This document shows positions 60,326 to 64,000 of a stretch of DNA of 64,000 bases, in pieces. Position 1 is the first letter of the stretch. Each line of letters begins with the position of its first letter. The DNA is taken from positions 1 to 64,000 of the forward strand of contig NZ_JAAXCM010000046.1 of assembly GCF_019734885.1 (NCBI RefSeq), given 5' to 3'. The DNA is from Pseudocoprococcus catus. Lineage in GTDB: Bacteria; Bacillota; Clostridia; Lachnospirales; Lachnospiraceae. The position numbers and the translations under genes were made by a program. The notes under the pieces are model-generated. The model was not told the DNA's origin. It did not search any database and saw nothing but the letters and a program-made list of their open reading frames with translations.

Positions 60326-62082
60326 TATGCCAGTTCCTCCTTTGAAAGCTGAGAGAAAGCAATCTGACGATAAACTTCACAATTCTTCATCAGTTCATCA
60401 TGGGTACCCATTCCTGCGATCCTGCCTTCATCCAGAACAATGATCTTGTCTGCATCGCGGATAGTGCCGATTCTCTGTGCAACGATCAATCGGGTTGTAT
60501 CACCGCACTTTTCATCCAGTGTCTGTCTCAGGATCCGGTCGGTCTTATAATCCAGTGCCGAGAAGGAATCATCGAAGATCATAATCTCCGGATGACGGCA
60601 AATAGCTCTGGCAATAGAAAGACGCTGTTTCTGACCGCCGGAGAGATTCGAACCGCCCTGGGCTACAAAACCATCATAGGTATCCGGCAGTTTCTCTACA
60701 AATTCATCCGCCTGAGCTGTATGGACAGCATCGATAATGTCTTCTCTGTCCGCAGGCTTGCCGCCGTTTTCACCATAAGCCACATTGCCTGCAACCGTGC
60801 CGGAGAAGAGAATCGCCTTCTGGGATACATAACCGATTCTGTTTCTCAATGCTTCCTGGGTATATTCTTTCACATTCATGCCGTCAACCAGCACTTCACC
60901 TTCCGTTGCATCATAAAATCTCGGAATCAGGTTGATAACCGTACTCTTACCACAGCCGGTAGAACCGATGAAAGCCACCGTATCTCCCTTATGAGCTGTA
61001 AATGTAATGTCTTCCAGCACATTCTTCTCTGCATCCGGATATTTGAAGCTGACATGACGAAACTCTACTTCACCGGTCATACCCGCCTTGGCTTCTGTCT
61101 TCGCACCATCCTCAATGGCCGGTTCTGTATCCAGTACCTCATTGATACGCTTTGCAGCAACGGATGCACGGGGTACCAGCACGAAGATCATAACCAGCAT
61201 CATGAAAGCCATCACAACCTGCATCGCATACTGTGAAAAGACAATCATATCCGAGAATAATGTCAGCTTATCCTGCATACCCGCATCATTGATCAGATAA
61301 GCACCTACCCAGTAAACCGCCAGTGTCAGACCATTCATGACAAGCATGATACCCGGCATCAGAATCGTCATGGTTCTGTTGGCAAAAAGCTGTGTACGCT
61401 TCAGTTCATCATTGGCCTTTTCAAACTTGGTCTCCTGATAATCTTCCGCATTATAGGCACGGACAACACGAAGCCCTGTCAGATTCTCACGCGTCACCCG
61501 GTTGATGTTATCGGTCAGGATCTGCAGCTTTCTGAACTTCGGCATTGCCACCATAACACAGGTTCCGACAATACACAGCAGTATAATAACTGCGATGCCT
61601 GTTGTCGCCGTCCACTGCCAGCTCTTTCCGGCAATCTTACAGATGGCCCACACAGCTGTCACCGGTGCCTTCAGAAAAACTTCCAATCCCAGCACCAATA
61701 CCATCTGAACCTGGGTAATATCATTGGTTGAACGTGTGATCAGACTGGATGTTGAAAAGCGTCCGATCTCTTCCATTGAAAATGACTGCACTCTGTTAAA
61801 TACCTGTCCTCGCAGGTTGGCAGAAAAATTTGCTGAAATCTTTGCCGCGCAGACAGCAATACAGGCTGCCGTCAAAAGTGAGCCCACCGCACAGAGCAGC
61901 ATCTTGCCTCCCGCTGCAAGTATATCTGCCATGGCACTTCCCTCTGTCTGAACAAGCACTGTCATGTCGGACATATAATCCGGCATGGTCAGATTCAGAT
62001 AAACCTGTGCCAGAATCAAAAGAAAGGCAAGTCCAGCCAGTGCCATATCTTTCTTTGTCAATTTCTTTAATAATTTGATCAT
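60325..62082 (-). CDS. ABC exporter half, degenerate ATPase site
   Basis: 585 residues, same architecture. Walker A GSTGCGKST near 378, signature NLSGGQKQRLSIARA, but Walker B reads MIFDDSFSALD, with Asp in place of the catalytic Glu. In heterodimeric exporters (BmrCD/LmrCD-like) this marks the non-hydrolysing site. Its partner has the intact Glu. MarR-type gene upstream; a leader terminator separates promoter and start. Confidence 0.92.
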   Translation of the reverse strand: MIKLLKKLTKKDMALAGLAFLLILAQVYLNLTMPDYMSDMTVLVQTEGSAMADILAAGGKMLLCAVGSLLTAACIAVCAAKISANFSANLRGQVFNRVQSFSMEEIGRFSTSSLITRSTNDITQVQMVLVLGLEVFLKAPVTAVWAICKIAGKSWQWTATTGIAVIILLCIVGTCVMVAMPKFRKLQILTDNINRVTRENLTGLRVVRAYNAEDYQETKFEKANDELKRTQLFANRTMTILMPGIMLVMNGLTLAVYWVGAYLINDAGMQDKLTLFSDMIVFSQYAMQVVMAFMMLVMIFVLVPRASVAAKRINEVLDTEPAIEDGAKTEAKAGMTGEVEFRHVSFKYPDAEKNVLEDITFTAHKGDTVAFIGSTGCGKSTVINLIPRFYDATEGEVLVDGMNVKEYTQEALRNRIGYVSQKAILFSGTVAGNVAYGENGGKPADREDIIDAVHTAQADEFVEKLPDTYDGFVAQGGSNLSGGQKQRLSIARAICRHPEIMIFDDSFSALDYKTDRILRQTLDEKCGDTTRLIVAQRIGTIRDADKIIVLDEGRIAGMGTHDELMKNCEVYRQIAFSQLSKEELA

Positions 62083-62175
62083 TACTGCACTTCTCCTTTG
62101 ATGTCATTGCATATTTCTGTTAAGTCGCATTCATTATCAGCACTCATCTCATCAGAGTGCCAGATTTAAATGAAT

Positions 62176-62203
62176 AAAAATACTTCAGTGCTGCTGAAGT
62201 ATT
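62176..62203 (-). terminator. Leader terminator before the ABC exporter operon
   Basis: On the minus strand AATACTTCAG-CAGCA-less loop-CTGAAGTATT (62203-62179) followed by TTTTTATT. It lies about 40-65 bases downstream of the predicted start site and before the first gene. A 15-codon frame starting at ATG 62213 runs through it, without RBS. It may be an attenuator. Confidence 0.55.
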
Positions 62204-62213
62204 TTATCACCAT

Positions 62214-62276
62214 AAACTGTTTGATATTAAACTGTTTATTTTTAAACTATTATAGTACGAATAAAGAATATGTCAA
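62214..62276 (-). promoter_or_regulatory. ABC exporter promoter with tandem AAACTGTTT operators
   Basis: On the minus strand TTGACA (62276-62271), 16 bases, TATAAT (62254-62249). AAACTGTTT palindromes at 62214-62222 and 62229-62237 and GTTTATTTTTAAAC at 62234-62247 lie at and just after the start site. The adjacent MarR-family protein is the likely ligand-responsive repressor. Confidence 0.65.
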
Positions 62277-62314
62277 GGCTTTTTATATTTTTTTTAGATT
62301 TTTTCTTTTCCGGA

Positions 62315-62761
62315 TTATACAGATGCCTCATCAATCATTCTCTCCATATTCGCCATTGCATGATTTAATACTTTATTGAAAATCGCTCTATCCTCTGCCT
62401 GAATACCGGACATAATCTGCTGATGCATATCATCCCATATAGCATTGATGCGCCTCACCAGCTCTTTTGCCTCCTCTGACAATATATAATGCATATAACG
62501 CCTGTCCTTCTTATCTGGCATGCTCTCCAGATAATGCATGGTACACAGATGTTCCAGGGTCTTTGAAATCTGCCCTTTATTCAAATCAAGATAACGATGA
62601 ATATCTGCTGCCGTATTCCGCTCACCGGACATAGCCAGAAAACGCAGAATCTCGATTTCCACCCGCTTCACATCATATTCCCGAATGACGCCGTCCATCT
62701 TCTTGTTCATTAGCTGTTTGAACTGTCTGCCGCGGCGCATCATATTTAACTGTTCTTCCAT
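62315..62761 (-). CDS. MarR-family regulator
   Basis: Winged-helix regulator, 148 residues. DVKRVEIEILRFLAM, the recognition part DLNKGQISKTLEHLCTMHYLE and the wing MPDKKDRRYMHYILSEEAKEL are typical. ATG 62761 follows GAGGGGAAG; the frame starts at 62803. Genes for an ABC exporter lie downstream on the same strand with their own operator-bearing promoter, so it probably represses them and maybe itself. Confidence 0.9.
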   Translation of the reverse strand: MEEQLNMMRRGRQFKQLMNKKMDGVIREYDVKRVEIEILRFLAMSGERNTAADIHRYLDLNKGQISKTLEHLCTMHYLESMPDKKDRRYMHYILSEEAKELVRRINAIWDDMHQQIMSGIQAEDRAIFNKVLNHAMANMERMIDEASV

Positions 62762-62792
62762 AATGCTTCCCCTCTGTCTGATTTTCACTGAT

Positions 62793-63059
62793 TTAAAATA
62801 CACTCACCGTCTGATCTGCATAAAAAGGCGGTGAGCATTTATAATCTATTATATTATACACCGTTTCCGGTGTTTTTTTCAAACCTTTTGTCGGATGAAT
62901 TTTACAGAAGAATTCAAACTGTCCGGAGGCTGTAAAGGACGGATCAAAAGCACCCGGAAGAACAGATGCAATACCTAATGCAATAGATACCGGTATTGCG
63001 ATTACCAGACATACCACAAATATGATGAATACAGCCTGTTGATTCGCTGTGAAGCAGAC
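62793..63059 (-). pseudogene. Membrane-protein remnant after aroD
   Basis: Directly after the aroD stop the minus strand reads FTANQQAVFIIFVVCLVIA and on through one hydrophobic helix to LPGAFDPSFTASGQFEF, then an unrelated tail to 62793. No RBS or start fits. The first part looks like the end of a transporter; I infer a decayed fragment. The end of it also holds the MarR promoter, so the last 30 residues are not coding. Confidence 0.4.
62853..62882 (-). promoter_or_regulatory. MarR gene promoter
   Basis: On the minus strand TTGAAA (62882-62877), 18 bases, TATAAT (62858-62853). The spacer contains ACACCG/CGGTGT, a hairpin that with its T run on the plus strand could be a terminator for that direction. 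Confidence 0.5.
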
Positions 63060-63821
63060 TTACAGACTCTTGTGAAGCAGATTTAATACAGTATTCAGGT
63101 CGTTCACACCCATCTGTCCCGGAGCAGAGGCTTTGCCTGCTGCACCAAATGTCAGTGCAGAACCAAATACTTCACCGCAAAGACGGCTGATCACACCTGT
63201 ACCTGCCATAGACATCGTAATGATCGGTCTGTCCGCATACAGTCTGTTCATCTCTTCTGTTGCAAAAAGCAGTGTCAGTACATCCAGTTTGCTTTGAGGC
63301 ATCACCGCAATCTTTGGAATGTCTGCGCCAAGATCCTGCATTTTACGAAGACGGCCGACGATATCCTCCTTATCCGGTGTCTTGTCAAAATCATGGTTGG
63401 AAGCAACAACTTTGACGCCGCAGGCATGGGCTGCTTCAATAATCTCTTTCACCACTTCATCCCCTGTAAAGGCTTCCACATCCACCAGGTCCACATTGCC
63501 TGTCGCTGCGATTTCCTTGTTCAGTTTTGCATAATCTGCTGCTTCAATAGCTTTCTCGCCGCCCTCTTTGGATGTACGGAAAGTAAAAAGAATCGGTGTA
63601 TCTTTTAAAACCTGGCGAAGGTCTTCCAGCACATCCTTCACCTTCTCAATATCGAAAACACTTTCAAACCAGTCTACACGCCACTCAACAACATCTACCG
63701 GGATATTGTCAAATGTTTTGGCTTCATTAATAATGTCTTCTTTTGTTATACCGACGATTGGCACACAGATTTTCGGAATACCATCGCCGATTTTAATATT
63801 TCTAACTTCTACTGCTTTCAT
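63060..63821 (-). CDS. aroD: Type I 3-dehydroquinate dehydratase
   Basis: Dehydrates 3-dehydroquinate to 3-dehydroshikimate through a Lys Schiff base. VVEWRVDWFE near residue 40, VKVVASNHDFDKTP with the catalytic His near 144, and PKIAVMPQSKLDVLTLL with the Lys near 170 are intact. Length 253. ATG overlaps the stop of the upstream membrane protein as ATGA. Such genes may serve aromatic synthesis or quinate/shikimate use; a transporter upstream would favour the latter. Confidence 0.95.
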   Translation of the reverse strand: MKAVEVRNIKIGDGIPKICVPIVGITKEDIINEAKTFDNIPVDVVEWRVDWFESVFDIEKVKDVLEDLRQVLKDTPILFTFRTSKEGGEKAIEAADYAKLNKEIAATGNVDLVDVEAFTGDEVVKEIIEAAHACGVKVVASNHDFDKTPDKEDIVGRLRKMQDLGADIPKIAVMPQSKLDVLTLLFATEEMNRLYADRPIITMSMAGTGVISRLCGEVFGSALTFGAAGKASAPGQMGVNDLNTVLNLLHKSL

Positions 63822-64000
63822 ACTCTCAGACTCCTCTTTTTTATTGTTCTGTCTTCGCTAAAAGACTTCCGTATCTCACATTGACAAAAACTGCCAGCAA
63901 GCATCGGTGCAAAGATAGCCAGTACACCAAGAATACCGATGGCAATGCCGTCGGCTACCGGCAGTGCTGCATAGGATAAGGAAGTACCTGCTGCCACATA
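63818..64000 (-). CDS. Membrane protein C-terminus (partial, runs off right edge)
   Basis: Sixty residues and a stop on the minus strand. YVAAGTSLSYAALPVADGIA then IGILGVLAIFAPMLAGSFC are one or two membrane helices, followed by a charged tail (EIRKSFSEDRTIKKRSLRV). Probably a transporter, perhaps MFS for shikimate or quinate given the coupled aroD; family not certain. The stop TGA overlaps the aroD ATG. Confidence 0.6.
   Translation of the reverse strand, partial: YVAAGTSLSYAALPVADGIAIGILGVLAIFAPMLAGSFCQCEIRKSFSEDRTIKKRSLRV

Overview
The window looks like a piece of a chromosome from a low-to-mid GC Gram-positive anaerobe of the Clostridia, most likely family Lachnospiraceae. The grounds are the PolC-type replicase, the rimP-nusA-rnpM-infB-rbfA-nrnA-truB-ribF operon, the pyrH-frr-uppS-cdsA-dxr-rseP-ispG-polC cluster, a pyrophosphate-type phosphofructokinase, AGGAGG-type ribosome binding sites and near-consensus sigma-A promoters. 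The species cannot be named from this sequence alone. No tRNA gene and no CRISPR array was seen.

Left part (1 to 27.2 kb, almost all minus strand). The window opens on the first bases of a 16S rRNA whose operon runs off the left edge. Its two promoters and leader fill the first 400 bases. Next come an unrecognised 521-residue protein, maf, a truncated radical-SAM gene, and the two large housekeeping blocks for translation/RNA processing and for lipid/isoprenoid/cell-envelope/replication. They are headed by cysE, an Rrf2 regulator and a PRTase-like gene. infB carries twelve perfect 11-residue repeats.

Middle part (27.2 to 52.4 kb). A ferritin-like protein of unknown role sits behind a hairpin that covers its Shine-Dalgarno sequence. 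An AT-rich islet follows: XRE regulator, WG-repeat lipoprotein and membrane protein sharing operator-like motifs. Then come trpS, a ferredoxin, the thiS-F-G-H-E thiamine operon (long leader containing an intrinsic terminator but no recognisable TPP riboswitch), degV, an LDH2-type dehydrogenase, ridA, an ABC importer with adenine deaminase upstream, pfp, pyrBI, and argF with an MBL hydrolase.

Right part (52.4 to 64 kb). The accessory stretch 53.7 to 56.9 kb holds a frameshifted DUF4869-like/NADAR fusion, an IS66-like transposase remnant, a two-gene ATPase plus DpnII/MboI-type nuclease operon (the best candidate for an undescribed defence system) and a MATE transporter tail. It is followed by a formate/nitrite-type channel under a ZTP (pfl) riboswitch, a cytidylate-kinase-like protein, a heterodimeric ABC exporter with a MarR regulator, aroD and the end of a membrane protein.

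Across the window, a hairpin-forming dispersed repeat occurs four times in untranslated regions (3.6, 38.2, 38.8 and 57.6 kb). At least six decayed gene fragments mark a history of local deletion.
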